64,000 nucleotides of DNA from Poindextera sp963706385 (GCA_963706385.1 OY970153.1:1736001-1800000); one strand, 5' to 3'; positions 9,886 to 19,189 are shown, numbered from the stretch's first letter. Made by a program: numbers and translations. Notes: generated by a model not told the origin, from the letters alone.

Positions 9886-10881
9886 CTAGTGCTTGTGCCC
9901 GAGGATATCCTGGACCTTGATGATCGCCGGGCCAAGGATGACCACGAACAGCACCGGCAGAAAGAACAGGATCATCGGCACGGTGAGCTTGGCCGGCAGG
10001 GCCGCGGCCTTTTTCTCGGCGGCCGAGAGCCGCAGCTCGCGATTCTCCTTGGCCATGGTCCGCAAGGCCGAGCCCAGCGGCGTGCCGTAGCGTTCGGCCT
10101 GGATCATGGCGGTGGCCACCGACTTGACGCCGGGATGGTTGGTCCGCTTGGCCAAACCGTCATAAGCCAGGCGTCGGTCCGGCAGATAGGACAGCTCGGC
10201 CACCAGCAACGACAGCTCCTCGGCCAGTTCGATCGACGCGCCGCCGATCTCTTGGCTGACCTTCTGCAAGGCGGCCTCGATCGACATGCCGGATTCGACG
10301 CAGATCAGGAGCAGGTCGAGCGCGTCGGGAAAGCCGCCGACGATCGACTCCCGCCGCCGCGCGGCCATGTTCGAGATGAAGATATTCGGGGCATAAAAAC
10401 CGAGCACCGCGCCGCCGAAGCAGAGGGTGATCTTCGACATGATCGGCAGGTTGAAGCCCTTGAGCCCGAACAGATAGATCGCCGCCACCAGACCGAACAC
10501 AAACGGCGTGACGAAACGGAAAAAATAGAAGGTGGTCACCGGCCGCGGACCGCGGTAGCCGGCCTGGGCCAGATTGTCGACCACCGCCGGATCCTCCAGC
10601 AGGCGCGAAAGCTGCAGCCGCTCGACGATGGTCTTGAACAGGCCCTCGTCGGTCTGGCGCAGGCTAACCGCGGCGCCGGACTTTTGGGCCAGAGCCTCGC
10701 GCGAACGGCGGCGCAGCTCCTCGCGCCGATTAGCCACCGACTTCAACCGACCCTCCAGGTTCGATCGATTGGTCAGCGGCGAGGCCAGGGTGACGATCGT
10801 CGCGAAGGTGACCAGGCCGACGACGGCCATGATCATGTTGTTGGGGTCGGTGATGATGGAGGCGATGTCCGAGTGCATCAC
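9886..10881 (-). CDS. tadC: Flp pilus assembly inner-membrane protein TadC (CpaH)
   Basis: A 331-residue polytopic protein of the GspF/TadC superfamily. Transmembrane segments lie near the N terminus (MAVVGLVTFATIVTLA), in the middle (FVTPFVFGLVAAIYLF) and at the C terminus (VPMILFFLPVLFVVILG). The cytoplasmic T2SSF-type domain contains FPDALDLLLICVESGMSIEA, characteristic of TadC. With TadB it forms the membrane platform on which the CpaF motor drives Flp pilin assembly. It is the last gene of the minus-strand pilus block, four bases after tadB. Confidence 0.93.
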   Translation of the reverse strand: MMHSDIASIITDPNNMIMAVVGLVTFATIVTLASPLTNRSNLEGRLKSVANRREELRRRSREALAQKSGAAVSLRQTDEGLFKTIVERLQLSRLLEDPAVVDNLAQAGYRGPRPVTTFYFFRFVTPFVFGLVAAIYLFGLKGFNLPIMSKITLCFGGAVLGFYAPNIFISNMAARRRESIVGGFPDALDLLLICVESGMSIEAALQKVSQEIGGASIELAEELSLLVAELSYLPDRRLAYDGLAKRTNHPGVKSVATAMIQAERYGTPLGSALRTMAKENRELRLSAAEKKAAALPAKLTVPMILFFLPVLFVVILGPAIIKVQDILGHKH

Positions 10882-10885
10882 CGCC

Positions 10886-11872
10886 TCAGAACTTGAAGTT
10901 GATCATGCGACGCATGACGAAAATGCCCAGACCCATCCAGATCGCGCCGCCCAAGAGCATGAGGTGACCGCGCGGATCGGAGAACATCACCATCATGTAG
11001 GACGGGGTGGTGACCAACACGAGCGTCATCACCGCCGGCGGCATCGAGCCGATGATGAAGGCCGAGGCGGTCGCCTCCGAGGACAAGGCCTTGATTTTCT
11101 CGCGCATCAGCTTGCGGGCGCGCAGCACCGTCGACAGGTTCGCCAGCGCCTCGGCCAAGTTGCCGCCGGTCTTCGACTGGATGGCCAGCACGATGGTGAA
11201 GAAGCGCAACTCGGATGTCGGCATGCGCTCATACATCTTCTCCAGCCCCTGCTCCATGGTCACGCCCAGGGCCAGGTTTTCGACCAGACGGTTGAACTCC
11301 GGCGACAAGGGCGCGGGGCTTTCGCGGGCGATGATCTTGAGGCAGTCGCCAACCGGCAGGCCCGAGCGGATGCCGCGCACGATGATGTCGATCGCGTCGG
11401 CGAAAACCGCGGTGAACTGCTTGGTCCGGCGCTTGGCCAAGAAACCGATGATCCAGCGGGGCAGGCCCAGGGCGGTGGCGAAAGTCAGTCCCGCGCTGAC
11501 CAGGATGTTGGCCCGCAAGAACAGGCTCACTACCAGGACCAGCGCGCCGAGCACGGCGCTGATGGTCCAGAACTGCGGCGCGCTCAGACTGAGACCCGCC
11601 TGCTGCAGCCGCGCGGTGAGCGCGACCGAGGCCTTGCGCTGAATCCGCTCCTGCTCCTTCAGCGACTTGAGCAGCTGCTTGCGCCGGGCGCCGGCGTCGG
11701 GCGCACCGGGTCGCGCCCGGTTGGCCCGCTCGCCGCGCGCCGCCGCCGCGGTGATCGCCTGGGCCCGCTTGACCACCCGCCCGCTGTCTCCCGGGCCGGC
11801 GAAGACAAAGCCCAGCCCCGCCACGGCGGCGAAACCCAGGATCGCGACCGTGATGATCAGGATCAGGTTCAC
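10886..11872 (-). CDS. tadB: Flp pilus assembly inner-membrane protein TadB (CpaG)
   Basis: A 328-residue T2SSF-domain membrane protein and the partner of TadC. The N-terminal membrane segment reads LILIITVAILGFAAVAGLGF. The central domain carries FADAIDIIVRGIRSGLPVGD and LVENLALGVTMEQGLEKM. Two C-terminal hydrophobic segments follow (MPPAVMTLVLVTTPSYMMVM). It lies between cpaF and tadC with gaps of four bases on each side, so it is clearly within the operon. Confidence 0.93.
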   Translation of the reverse strand: MNLILIITVAILGFAAVAGLGFVFAGPGDSGRVVKRAQAITAAAARGERANRARPGAPDAGARRKQLLKSLKEQERIQRKASVALTARLQQAGLSLSAPQFWTISAVLGALVLVVSLFLRANILVSAGLTFATALGLPRWIIGFLAKRRTKQFTAVFADAIDIIVRGIRSGLPVGDCLKIIARESPAPLSPEFNRLVENLALGVTMEQGLEKMYERMPTSELRFFTIVLAIQSKTGGNLAEALANLSTVLRARKLMREKIKALSSEATASAFIIGSMPPAVMTLVLVTTPSYMMVMFSDPRGHLMLLGGAIWMGLGIFVMRRMINFKF

Positions 11873-11876
11873 CGCC

Positions 11877-13445
11877 CTACTCCGCCGCGTCCAGCGCCTC
11901 GGCCAGCTCGCGCTCGAGGCCGTAGTAGCGCGCGCGGTCCCAGAAGCGCGGGCGGGCGATCCCGGTGGACCGATGGCGGCCCACGACGGCGCCGTGCTCG
12001 TCCTCGCCGGTGATTTCGTAGATGAACAGGTCCTGGGTGATGATCACCTCGCCTTCCAGGCCCACCACCTCGGTGACATGGGTGATGCGGCGCGAACCAT
12101 CGCGCAGGCGCGCGGCCTGGATGATCACGTCGACCGAGCCGACGATCATCTCACGGATGGTCTTCGACGGCAGGCCGTAACCGCCCATGGTGATCATCGA
12201 TTCCAGACGGCTGATCGCCTCTCGCGGCGAGTTGGCGTGCAGCGTGCCCATCGAGCCGTCGTGGCCGGTGTTCATCGCCTGCAACAGGTCGAACGCCTCG
12301 GGGCCGCGCACTTCGCCGACGATGATCCGCTCCGGACGCATCCGCAGGCAGTTCTTGACCAGATCGCGCATGTTGATCTGCCCGGTGCCCTCGAGGTTGG
12401 GCGGGCGGGTCTCCAGGCGCACCACATGCGGCTGCTGAAGCTGAAGTTCGGCCGCGTCTTCGCAGGTGATCACCCGCTCGGTCGGATCGATGAAGGCCGT
12501 CAGCGTGTTCAGCAAGGTGGTCTTACCCGAGCCGGTTCCGCCCGAAATCAAGACATTGCAGCGCGAAGCGCCGATCACCCCGAGGACCCGCGCGCCTTCC
12601 GGGCTGATCGACCCGAAATCGACCAGGTTGCGCATGGTCAGTTTGTCTCTTTTGAACTTCCGGATGGTCAGGGTCGGCCCGTCGATCGCCAGCGGCGGAG
12701 CGATGACGTTGACCCGCGAGCCGTCAGGCAGGCGCGCGTCGCAGATTGGCGAGCTTTCATCGACCCGCCGGCCGACCTGGCTGACGATCCGTTGGCAGAT
12801 GTTCATCAATTGGGCGTTGTCGCGAAATCGGACGTTGGTCAGTTGCACCTTGCCAGTGACTTCGATGAACACCCGGCCCGCGCCGTTGACCATGATGTCG
12901 GCGATGTCGTCTCGCGCCAGCAGCGGCTCCAGCGGACCATAGCCGAGGACATCGTTGATGATGTCCTGAACCAGGTGCTCCTGCTCGGCCACCGACATCG
13001 AGACGTTCTTGATCGCCACGAGCTCGGCGACGATGTCGCGGATCTCCTCGCCCGCCGCCTTGACGTCCAACTGGGCCAGTTGGGCCAGGTCTATGGTGTT
13101 GATCAGCGCATTGAAGATCGTGGTCTTGGTCGCATGGTAGTATTCGTTCTGCTCACGGACGATTTCAGCAGCTTGGGCGCCTTGGGCGGCGCGAAGCTGC
13201 TCCAATCCGGCGGTGGCCTTGGGGCCGCTCGCCGCGGCGGCGGTCTGGGAGGTATGGGTTCCGGCGATCCGGTCGGCGGCGCTGGGGCGCCGGTCGGTCG
13301 TGGGCTGGGCCAGCGCCTGGGTGGCCGTCGCCGGTTCGATCCGCTGGGGGCGCGTCGGGACGGCCCGCCCGCCCTTGGGCGCGGGCGGCGGCGCTCCCGC
13401 GGCGGGCCTCCTTCCATCCCCGTCGGCTGGGCGTTTGCCGAACAC
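11877..13445 (-). CDS. cpaF: Flp pilus assembly ATPase CpaF (TadA)
   Basis: A 522-residue type II/IV secretion ATPase, the motor that powers both extension and retraction of Flp pili. A Pro/Ala-rich N-terminal extension of about 80 residues precedes the conserved N-terminal domain. The Walker A motif is GGTGSGKTTLL, and the Asp/His boxes follow, with RPERIIVGEVRGPEAFDLL and TGHDGSMGTLHAN. The start codon is GTG. It lies directly between cpaE and tadB, five and four bases from its neighbours. Confidence 0.96.
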   Translation of the reverse strand: MFGKRPADGDGRRPAAGAPPPAPKGGRAVPTRPQRIEPATATQALAQPTTDRRPSAADRIAGTHTSQTAAAASGPKATAGLEQLRAAQGAQAAEIVREQNEYYHATKTTIFNALINTIDLAQLAQLDVKAAGEEIRDIVAELVAIKNVSMSVAEQEHLVQDIINDVLGYGPLEPLLARDDIADIMVNGAGRVFIEVTGKVQLTNVRFRDNAQLMNICQRIVSQVGRRVDESSPICDARLPDGSRVNVIAPPLAIDGPTLTIRKFKRDKLTMRNLVDFGSISPEGARVLGVIGASRCNVLISGGTGSGKTTLLNTLTAFIDPTERVITCEDAAELQLQQPHVVRLETRPPNLEGTGQINMRDLVKNCLRMRPERIIVGEVRGPEAFDLLQAMNTGHDGSMGTLHANSPREAISRLESMITMGGYGLPSKTIREMIVGSVDVIIQAARLRDGSRRITHVTEVVGLEGEVIITQDLFIYEITGEDEHGAVVGRHRSTGIARPRFWDRARYYGLERELAEALDAAE

Positions 13446-13450
13446 CGGAG

Positions 13451-14890
13451 CTACTTACGCTTAAACAGGCTGGCGAGCGCCGACTTGCGCGGCGGCGGCG
13501 GCGGCGGCTCGCGCCGGGCGATCAGTTGCATGAGCTGCTGTATGACCTCCGCCGCTTTGGACTTCGGATTGACCTCTTCGATCATCTGTCCGTTGTTCGC
13601 CGCTTGGCCGAATAGCTTGGCGTCGAACGGCATCACCAGCGGATTGGCCAGGCCCACGGCCTCCGCGAAGTCCTTGAGCGGAATCTCCGGGCGGCCGGGC
13701 ATGCCCACCTGGTTCAGAACCAGCATCGGTGGAGCATCGTTGGGCCGCGCGCCGCGCACCAGATCGACGATGTTCTTGGCGTTGCGCAGCGAGGCGAGAT
13801 CCGGGGCGGCGGTGATCACCACGTCGTCGGCGGTCAGCAGCATCCGGCGCATCCAATTCGACCAAAGATGCGGTAGGTCGAGCGCGACGAAGGGCGCAAT
13901 CGCGCGAATCTTGTTGGCGACTTCCTCGAACGCCTCGGGGGAGATATCGTAGTCGTTGTCGAGGCTGGCCGGCGCGGCGAACAGGCTGAGCCGGTCGGTG
14001 CAATTGACCATCATCCGGTCGAGCAGCGTGGGATCCAGCCGATCAGGCTGGTTCAGCGCGTCCGCCACCCCCTGCAGCGGATCCTGATTGAAGTCGAGCC
14101 CGGCGGTGCCGAACGGCAGGTCGAAGTCGACGATCACCGCGTTGGTTTGCATCCGCTCGGTCAGGGTGAAGGCCAGATTGTGGGCGATGGTCGAGGACCC
14201 GACGCCGCCGCGCGCGCCGCAGAAGGCGATCTGCCGGCCAATGAAGGGCGTCGACGGGTCTGCGTACAGCGTGGTGATCGCGTGGATCAGCTGCAGGGTC
14301 TCCAGCGGCGGCACCAGATATTCGCTCACCCCGCGGCGCATCAGCTCGCGATAGAGGGTGATGTCGTTGAGCGCGCCGATCACCACCACCTTGGTGCCCG
14401 GATCGCATACTTCGGCCAAGCGATCGAGCTGGCCGAGAAGCCGCCCGCCTTGGTCCTGACTTTCGACGATCACCAGCGAAGGGGTCGGCTGGTTCTGGTA
14501 ATAGTCGACCGCCGCGGCCAAGCCGCCGGGACGCACCATCGTGGTGGCGCGCGACATGCGTCGATCCTCGCACGCCTTCTCGGCGGTTTGAGCCACCTCG
14601 TCGCGCTCGCAGAAGATATGGATCGTGATTCTGGGGACGCTGGCCTCACCAAGCGCCGCCTCGGCGCCGGCGAGCAGATCGCCGACCGGATCGATCGCCG
14701 CGGCCGGCGGCGGCTCCTGCGACGCGTCATGGTCGGCAAACCCGTGAGCGGGCGCAAGAAACGGATCGTCGTCGATCGCCTGACCTTCGATCGCCGGTTC
14801 GCGCCAGGCGTCGTCCGGGCTGGCGCTGAAATCGTCGTCGGCGCCGAAATCGTCGCCGTTTTGCTCAGGTCCGGGCTGTGGCTTGATCAC
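13451..14890 (-). CDS. cpaE: Pilus localisation ATPase CpaE (TadZ; MinD/ParA-like)
   Basis: A 479-residue protein with an acidic, disordered N terminus, an atypical receiver-like domain (about 95-210; VIGALNDITLYRELMRRG) and a C-terminal MinD/ParA-type ATPase domain. The deviant Walker A region reads CGARGGVGSSTIAHNLA, in which the usual GKT is GSS; this is frequent in CpaE/TadZ. In Caulobacter CpaE directs the pilus machine to the pole. The start codon is GTG. The stop lies five bases before the cpaF start. Confidence 0.95.
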   Translation of the reverse strand: MIKPQPGPEQNGDDFGADDDFSASPDDAWREPAIEGQAIDDDPFLAPAHGFADHDASQEPPPAAAIDPVGDLLAGAEAALGEASVPRITIHIFCERDEVAQTAEKACEDRRMSRATTMVRPGGLAAAVDYYQNQPTPSLVIVESQDQGGRLLGQLDRLAEVCDPGTKVVVIGALNDITLYRELMRRGVSEYLVPPLETLQLIHAITTLYADPSTPFIGRQIAFCGARGGVGSSTIAHNLAFTLTERMQTNAVIVDFDLPFGTAGLDFNQDPLQGVADALNQPDRLDPTLLDRMMVNCTDRLSLFAAPASLDNDYDISPEAFEEVANKIRAIAPFVALDLPHLWSNWMRRMLLTADDVVITAAPDLASLRNAKNIVDLVRGARPNDAPPMLVLNQVGMPGRPEIPLKDFAEAVGLANPLVMPFDAKLFGQAANNGQMIEEVNPKSKAAEVIQQLMQLIARREPPPPPPRKSALASLFKRK

Positions 14891-14901
14891 CGCTTGACGT
14901 C

Positions 14902-15603
14902 CTAATGGCCGAGGCTCGAGAGGACGCCGCTGGCCTGGTCGTCCTTCGGTGTGGAGGTGCTCTGACCTTGGCGATATTTGGTCAGCACGACATCGCGGCG
15001 CGCCGCGTCAGCGGGATCCGATTGTCTTGGCGCGATCAGATCGGCCGGATTGGCGATCATGGCCGCGATATTGGCCGTATTCGCGCAGCCAAAATTGTCG
15101 TTGGGGCGATTATCCATCGATCGGGTGAAGCTGGTCCACTTGCGACCGCACTCGGGACCCTTGGCTTCATAGCGGGTGAACCCCACCACGATCGGCGGGC
15201 GTATCTTCGCGCCGGCGTCGTAGTCGGCCAACTGGACCTGTTCGGGACGAACCCCCAGAGACACCAGGGCGTTCTGGATCAGGCTCGCGGCGCGATAGGC
15301 GTCCTCGCCGCCGTGGGACGGCGTCTGGATCAGGATCACGCCGTCGCCGACATCCCGCCAGCGATCGGTCAGGTCCCGCAGCGCGGCCGATTGGGCCGGC
15401 GAGAGCGCATCGGCATGGGGGGCCAGCAGGATCTGGTCCTGACCCGAGGTGACGGTGATGGCGAACTGCTCCGTCGGCGTCAGTGGCGGGGCCTGTTTGG
15501 CGGCGAGCTTGTCGTGGTTGCTCGAGGCGCACGCGGCCGCCGAAGCGGCCAGGCACAGCGCCAGGAAGGCGCGGGTCAGAAGCGCTGATTTATTCGATGA
15601 CAT
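14902..15603 (-). CDS. cpaD: Flp pilus lipoprotein CpaD
   Basis: A 233-residue outer-membrane lipoprotein with a type II signal peptide ending in SAAACASS, in which the cysteine near residue 26 is the lipid-modified residue. The body contains the CpaD-family pattern DALSPAQSAALRDLTDRW and NFGCANTANIAAMIANPADL. It is thought to act as a pilotin or accessory factor for the CpaC secretin. It overlaps the end of cpaC by 14 bases, so the two genes are co-translated. Confidence 0.93.
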   Translation of the reverse strand: MSSNKSALLTRAFLALCLAASAAACASSNHDKLAAKQAPPLTPTEQFAITVTSGQDQILLAPHADALSPAQSAALRDLTDRWRDVGDGVILIQTPSHGGEDAYRAASLIQNALVSLGVRPEQVQLADYDAGAKIRPPIVVGFTRYEAKGPECGRKWTSFTRSMDNRPNDNFGCANTANIAAMIANPADLIAPRQSDPADAARRDVVLTKYRQGQSTSTPKDDQASGVLSSLGH

Positions 15604-17233
15604 AGCCGACGGGTCCCTGATAGGTGCGCCCAGCCACGGCCGCTGGCGGCGCCTTGTAGACCTTGTTCAGGCGGCCCAGCAGGATGGTTTCGGCGTCGTT
15701 GGCGATCTGCAGCCCATCGGCCGGCGTCTGAAGGTTGGCCGGGCTGGTCGGGCCGACCAGATAGGGGGTGACGATGACCACCAGTTCGGTCTCGCCTTCC
15801 TGGTAGTCGCGCGAACGGAACAGAGCGCCCAGCACCGGCAGGTTCATCAGGCCGGGCAGCGAATCGAGGTCCTGTTTGGTCTCTTCCTTGAGCAGGCCGG
15901 CGATCATCATCGCCCCGCCCGAGGGAAGCTCGACCATGGTCTCCGCCCGACGGACATTCAGGCCAGGCACGGTGATCGACGCTCCGGCGACCACCGTTCC
16001 GCTTGAGCTGGTCGAGGAGCCCGTCGACAGCGAGAAGGCGCCGAGGCTGGTCAGTTCGGAGACCTCGGTCGAGATCTTCAGCGAGATCCGACCGCTGGAC
16101 AGCACCACGGGCGTGAAGCCGAGACCGACGCCGTAGGGCTTGAATTCGATGGTGGCGCGACCGGTGCTGTCTTCGCCGGTGGGGACCGGGAATTCGCCGC
16201 CGGCCAGGAACTTGGCCGATTCCCCGGACACCGCCGTCAGGTTGGGCTCGGCCAGGGTGCGCACCAGCCCGACCCGCTCGAACGCATCGATGGTCGAGCC
16301 GGCCTGGTTCAGGCCGGTGGACCCGGCGGTGTTCTGGATGGTCGAGATCACGCCCTGACCGCCGTTGGTGCAGGAGGTGCGGCAGACGATGGGCAGACCG
16401 TTCAGATAGCTGGTCGGGCTGACAGTTTTAGACTCGGGCTGCGTCGTGGTGTTCAGCGCATAGCCCGCGCCTTGCAGGCCGCCGAGGATCGCGCCGTTCA
16501 CCCCGAACGTGGCGGCGGTGCCGAAGAGGAATTGCGGGCTGCCGGCCTGGCCGACGATGGCGCTCATATTGAAGCCGAGCTGCTTGATCACGTTGCGCTG
16601 CACCTCGACGATGCGCACCTTCAGCATCACCTGCTCCTTGCCGGCGATGCTGATCATGTTCACCACCTGATCGGGCTTGGCGGTGAACTGCTGGGCGATC
16701 TGCACCGCCCGGTCGGCGTCGACGGCGGAAGCGACCTGTCCGGAAAGGATCACGCTGTTGTTGACCGCGTCGACCTTCACCCGCGAGCCGGGCAGCAGCC
16801 GGCTGATGGTCTGGGCGACCGCGCCGAAATCCTGGTCGACCCGGATGTTCAGGGCCAGGATCCGTCGGCCGCCGGCGTCGAAGAAGGCCGCGTCGGTCTG
16901 ACCCGCGGCGACGCCGACGATATAGATCCGCCGCGGCGAGCGCAGCACCGCGTCGGCGATCTGAGGATTGCTGACCATGACATCGCGCGCATCGACTGGC
17001 AGTTCGATGATCGCGGACTTGCCGCGCGGAATCGACAGGTTTTGCGATCCGGCGTTCTGGCCCGCCAGATCAACCCGAATGATCCCCGACGGCCCGGGCA
17101 TGGCGTCGCCGCCGGTCATTGGTCTGGCCATTTGCGCCATGGCCAGGCCCGGCGCAAACGCGATCAGCGCGCCGGCGAGGGCCGCGCGCGCGCTGGCTTG
17201 GATGTTGTGAAGGCGCGTGCAGCGGGGCTTCAT
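15590..17233 (-). CDS. cpaC: Flp pilus outer-membrane secretin CpaC (RcpA)
   Basis: A 547-residue secretin. A signal peptide at about 15-38 (LAGALIAFAPGLAMAQ) is followed by the pilus-type N-domain (IPRGKSAIIELPVDARDVMV) and a BON-like domain. The C-terminal secretin domain carries VRTLAEPNLTAVSGESAKFL and the conserved end LPGLMNLPVLGALFRSRDYQ. It forms the multimeric outer-membrane ring through which the Flp pilus leaves the cell. The ATG at 17233 overlaps the cpaB stop (ATGA). Confidence 0.96.
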   Translation of the reverse strand: MKPRCTRLHNIQASARAALAGALIAFAPGLAMAQMARPMTGGDAMPGPSGIIRVDLAGQNAGSQNLSIPRGKSAIIELPVDARDVMVSNPQIADAVLRSPRRIYIVGVAAGQTDAAFFDAGGRRILALNIRVDQDFGAVAQTISRLLPGSRVKVDAVNNSVILSGQVASAVDADRAVQIAQQFTAKPDQVVNMISIAGKEQVMLKVRIVEVQRNVIKQLGFNMSAIVGQAGSPQFLFGTAATFGVNGAILGGLQGAGYALNTTTQPESKTVSPTSYLNGLPIVCRTSCTNGGQGVISTIQNTAGSTGLNQAGSTIDAFERVGLVRTLAEPNLTAVSGESAKFLAGGEFPVPTGEDSTGRATIEFKPYGVGLGFTPVVLSSGRISLKISTEVSELTSLGAFSLSTGSSTSSSGTVVAGASITVPGLNVRRAETMVELPSGGAMMIAGLLKEETKQDLDSLPGLMNLPVLGALFRSRDYQEGETELVVIVTPYLVGPTSPANLQTPADGLQIANDAETILLGRLNKVYKAPPAAVAGRTYQGPVGYVIE

Positions 17234-18120
17234 GGCGTCACCGTGATATCGCTGGCCTGACCGTTGCGGATGATGCGCACGGCGCCGCCCTTGAGCGACC
17301 CACCGGCGCCTCCGGACGAACCGCCCGTGTCGGTGTAGGCCCTCAGGGTCAGGATCATCTCGCCCTGGGCCTTGGCCATCGCCACCAATTCGGCGTCCGC
17401 TGGGGTGACTTCGAGCGTCGCCACCGCGCCAACGGCGGACTGGGCGCCGTTCTTTGGCGGCTGAGCGGTCTGATCGATCGCCAGAACGCGTATATTGTGC
17501 AGCAGAGTCTGGGCGACGAACGACCGCTGGCCGCTGGAGCCAGCCGCCTCGGCCTGACGAGCCTGCAGCACATCGACCCGGTCGCCGGGAAGGATGAAAC
17601 CGCCGGCGTCGGTGTTGACGTTGACCGGAACGGCGATGGCCCGCATGCCCGGCTTCAGGACGACGGCCATGTAACCGCCTTCCCCGCCTCGGACGAGCTT
17701 GGCGTTGGTCACCGGCTCGTTGGCCAGGATCGGCGTTTTGACGATGGCGCCGAACAGCGCGTCCATCGGGCTGTGAGCGCCGGTGACCGCGCTCACCGCG
17801 TCGGCCGCGACCCGGCCGGTCTGGCGGACAACGGCGGCGCCGGCGCCCGGCGGCGGAGGCAGGGTGCTCTGACCATCGGTGATGAAGGCGTGGTTGACCG
17901 CGTCCACCGGCCAAGGCTGCCAGGTCAGGTCCTGCGGCGACACCCGTTCGCCGATCGGCAGGTCGTGGGCGGCGACGACGACCCGCGTCATCGGCTTGGC
18001 CGGCGCGACCGCGACAGGAGCCGAGGTCGGCTTGTGGCCGATCAATTGCCCTACGATGACCATCAAAATGATGGCCGCGCCGGCGGCGGCGACGAGAACG
18101 GCGATTCGGACTGCGCCCAT
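17230..18120 (-). CDS. cpaB: Flp pilus assembly protein CpaB (RcpC)
   Basis: A 296-residue periplasmic protein anchored by an N-terminal membrane helix (AVRIAVLVAAAGAAIILMVI). It contains a SAF domain (VVVAAHDLPIGERVSPQDL), the C-terminal RcpC-type domain (MRAIAVPVNVNTDAGGF, LPGDRVDVL) and a Gly/Ser-rich tail. It interacts with the CpaC secretin. The ATG at 18120 (MGAVRI) is chosen over a TTG 16 codons upstream because the anchor begins there. It overlaps cpaC by four bases. Confidence 0.94.
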   Translation of the reverse strand: MGAVRIAVLVAAAGAAIILMVIVGQLIGHKPTSAPVAVAPAKPMTRVVVAAHDLPIGERVSPQDLTWQPWPVDAVNHAFITDGQSTLPPPPGAGAAVVRQTGRVAADAVSAVTGAHSPMDALFGAIVKTPILANEPVTNAKLVRGGEGGYMAVVLKPGMRAIAVPVNVNTDAGGFILPGDRVDVLQARQAEAAGSSGQRSFVAQTLLHNIRVLAIDQTAQPPKNGAQSAVGAVATLEVTPADAELVAMAKAQGEMILTLRAYTDTGGSSGGAGGSLKGGAVRIIRNGQASDITVTP

Positions 18121-18248
18121 TGGCGGCGGCTCTCCAACCCCGTCGGCCTTCGGGCCTTTCGGGGGCAAACCAAATCAGCACGCCAATCCGGCGTGCCGCG
18201 AGCTTGGCGGTCCATGGTTAACGCCGCACTAAGCGGCGACGGAAACGG

Positions 18249-18767
18249 CTAATAAACTCCATGAAAGGACCGGACCAAGGCGCATTGGGGAAACGCCGCC
18301 AATCCGCCGATGGCGATGGCCACGCCGTAGGGGACCGCGGCGTTGGGCGCGACCAGCCGCGCGAGCCACGGCGGGGCCGCGCTGAAATAGGGCCGCAGCC
18401 ACGCCGCGCGCATGTTCAGCAACATCAGCGCCAGGCCCCCGCCGGCCAGCGCCGTCGCCAGGAGGAAGGCCGGCGCGGCGGACCATCCGAGCCATAGGCT
18501 GACGACCGCGAACAGCTTGGCGTCGCCGCCGCCAATCCAGCCGGCCGCGAACATGCCCATGGCCGCCGCCAGGGCGAGACCGCCGACCGCCAGGTCGACG
18601 CCGATCTCGCCAAACGGCCGGCCGAGCGCCAGCGCGGCGGGAAAGAAGCTCGCCAGCAGCAAGAGGGAGATTCGGTTGGGAATGGTGTAGCTGGTCGCGT
18701 CCGACAACGCGGCGAAGATCAGCAAGGCTGGAAAGATGCTCAGCAGGGCGGCCTGAAGGAGGGTCAT
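18249..18767 (-). CDS. cpaA: Prepilin peptidase CpaA (TadV)
   Basis: A 172-residue polytopic aspartic peptidase that cleaves the Flp prepilin leader at the inner face of the membrane. The two catalytic aspartates are visible in ALSDATSYTIPNRIS (about residue 22) and in GWIGGGDAKLFAVV (about residue 75), the GxGD-type motif. No N-methyltransferase zinc domain is present, as expected for the short TadV class. The ATG at 18767 (MTLLQAALL) follows GAGACGATG and fits the family start. The gene lies between pilA and cpaB, separated from pilA by a strong hairpin. Confidence 0.94.
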   Translation of the reverse strand: MTLLQAALLSIFPALLIFAALSDATSYTIPNRISLLLLASFFPAALALGRPFGEIGVDLAVGGLALAAAMGMFAAGWIGGGDAKLFAVVSLWLGWSAAPAFLLATALAGGGLALMLLNMRAAWLRPYFSAAPPWLARLVAPNAAVPYGVAIAIGGLAAFPQCALVRSFHGVY

Positions 18768-18860
18768 CGTCTCGCGCGGCGCTGAATGAAACTTGGCGTC
18801 CCACGATGGCTTGCGGCGATGAACGAAAGGTTGCGCCCAAAGCCCATGGACGGAATCGAA

Positions 18861-18890
18861 AGGGCCGCGGCGCTTCCACGCCGCGGCCCC
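18861..18890 (-). terminator. Hairpin between pilA and cpaA (terminator or attenuator)
   Basis: A perfect 11-bp stem (GGGCCGCGGCG with CGCCGCGGCCC) with a six-base loop. On the minus strand it is followed by TTTCGATT. It sits about 27 bases after the pilA stop and before cpaA, where a partial terminator would let pilin be made in excess of the assembly genes. Confidence 0.75.
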
Positions 18891-18916
18891 ATCCAATCGG
18901 CCAGAAACCCCGTGGA

Positions 18917-19078
18917 TTAGAGGGCGGTGGCGATCGCGTTGAACTTCGTGCCCAGATTGGTGCCGACCGCGGTCACGGCGCTGATGATCACGACCGCGAT
19001 AAGGGCGACGATCAGGCCGTATTCGATGGCGGTGGCGCCGGACTCGTCCTTCATGAAACGCGTAACGAACTTGGTCAT
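18917..19078 (-). CDS. pilA: Flp pilin PilA
   Basis: A 53-residue prepilin. A short basic leader (MTKFVTRFMKDESG) is cleaved after the glycine, giving a mature N terminus ATAIEYGLIVALIAVVII with the invariant glutamate at position 5 and the following tyrosine. The rest is the hydrophobic polymerisation helix plus a short tail. The ATG at 19078 has AGGAG about six bases upstream; upstream in-frame sequence lacks conservation. It heads the pilus block and has its own 240-base AT-rich upstream region with a CtrA-like box. Confidence 0.96.
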   Translation of the reverse strand: MTKFVTRFMKDESGATAIEYGLIVALIAVVIISAVTAVGTNLGTKFNAIATAL

Positions 19079-19173
19079 TGCTTGATCTCCTGTTTCAGCA
19101 AGCAGTTGGACTGGAGGATCAAGCCTGTCCGGCCTGCTCGCCCCGAAAACACGAGCAAGATGCGGCAAGGCGC

Positions 19174-19189
19174 TTAATGGCCAGTAAAC
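19174..19189. promoter_or_regulatory. CtrA-like box upstream of pilA
   Basis: TTAATGGCCAGTAAAC fits TTAA-N7-TAAAC, one mismatch from the CtrA consensus TTAA-N7-TTAAC. It lies about 95 bases upstream of the pilA start within an AT-rich stretch (19195-19255) that contrasts with the GC-rich genes. In Caulobacter pilA is known to be CtrA-activated. The match is by eye only. Confidence 0.5.

Noticed and set aside
10574..12013. A 479-codon plus-strand open frame across tadC and tadB
   Set aside because: It is antisense to well-recognised pilus genes and its translation has no motif; it is a GC-driven shadow.
13451..14890. Loss of function of CpaE because Walker A lacks GKT
   Set aside because: GSS or similar replacements are frequent in CpaE/TadZ proteins, so this is a family trait.
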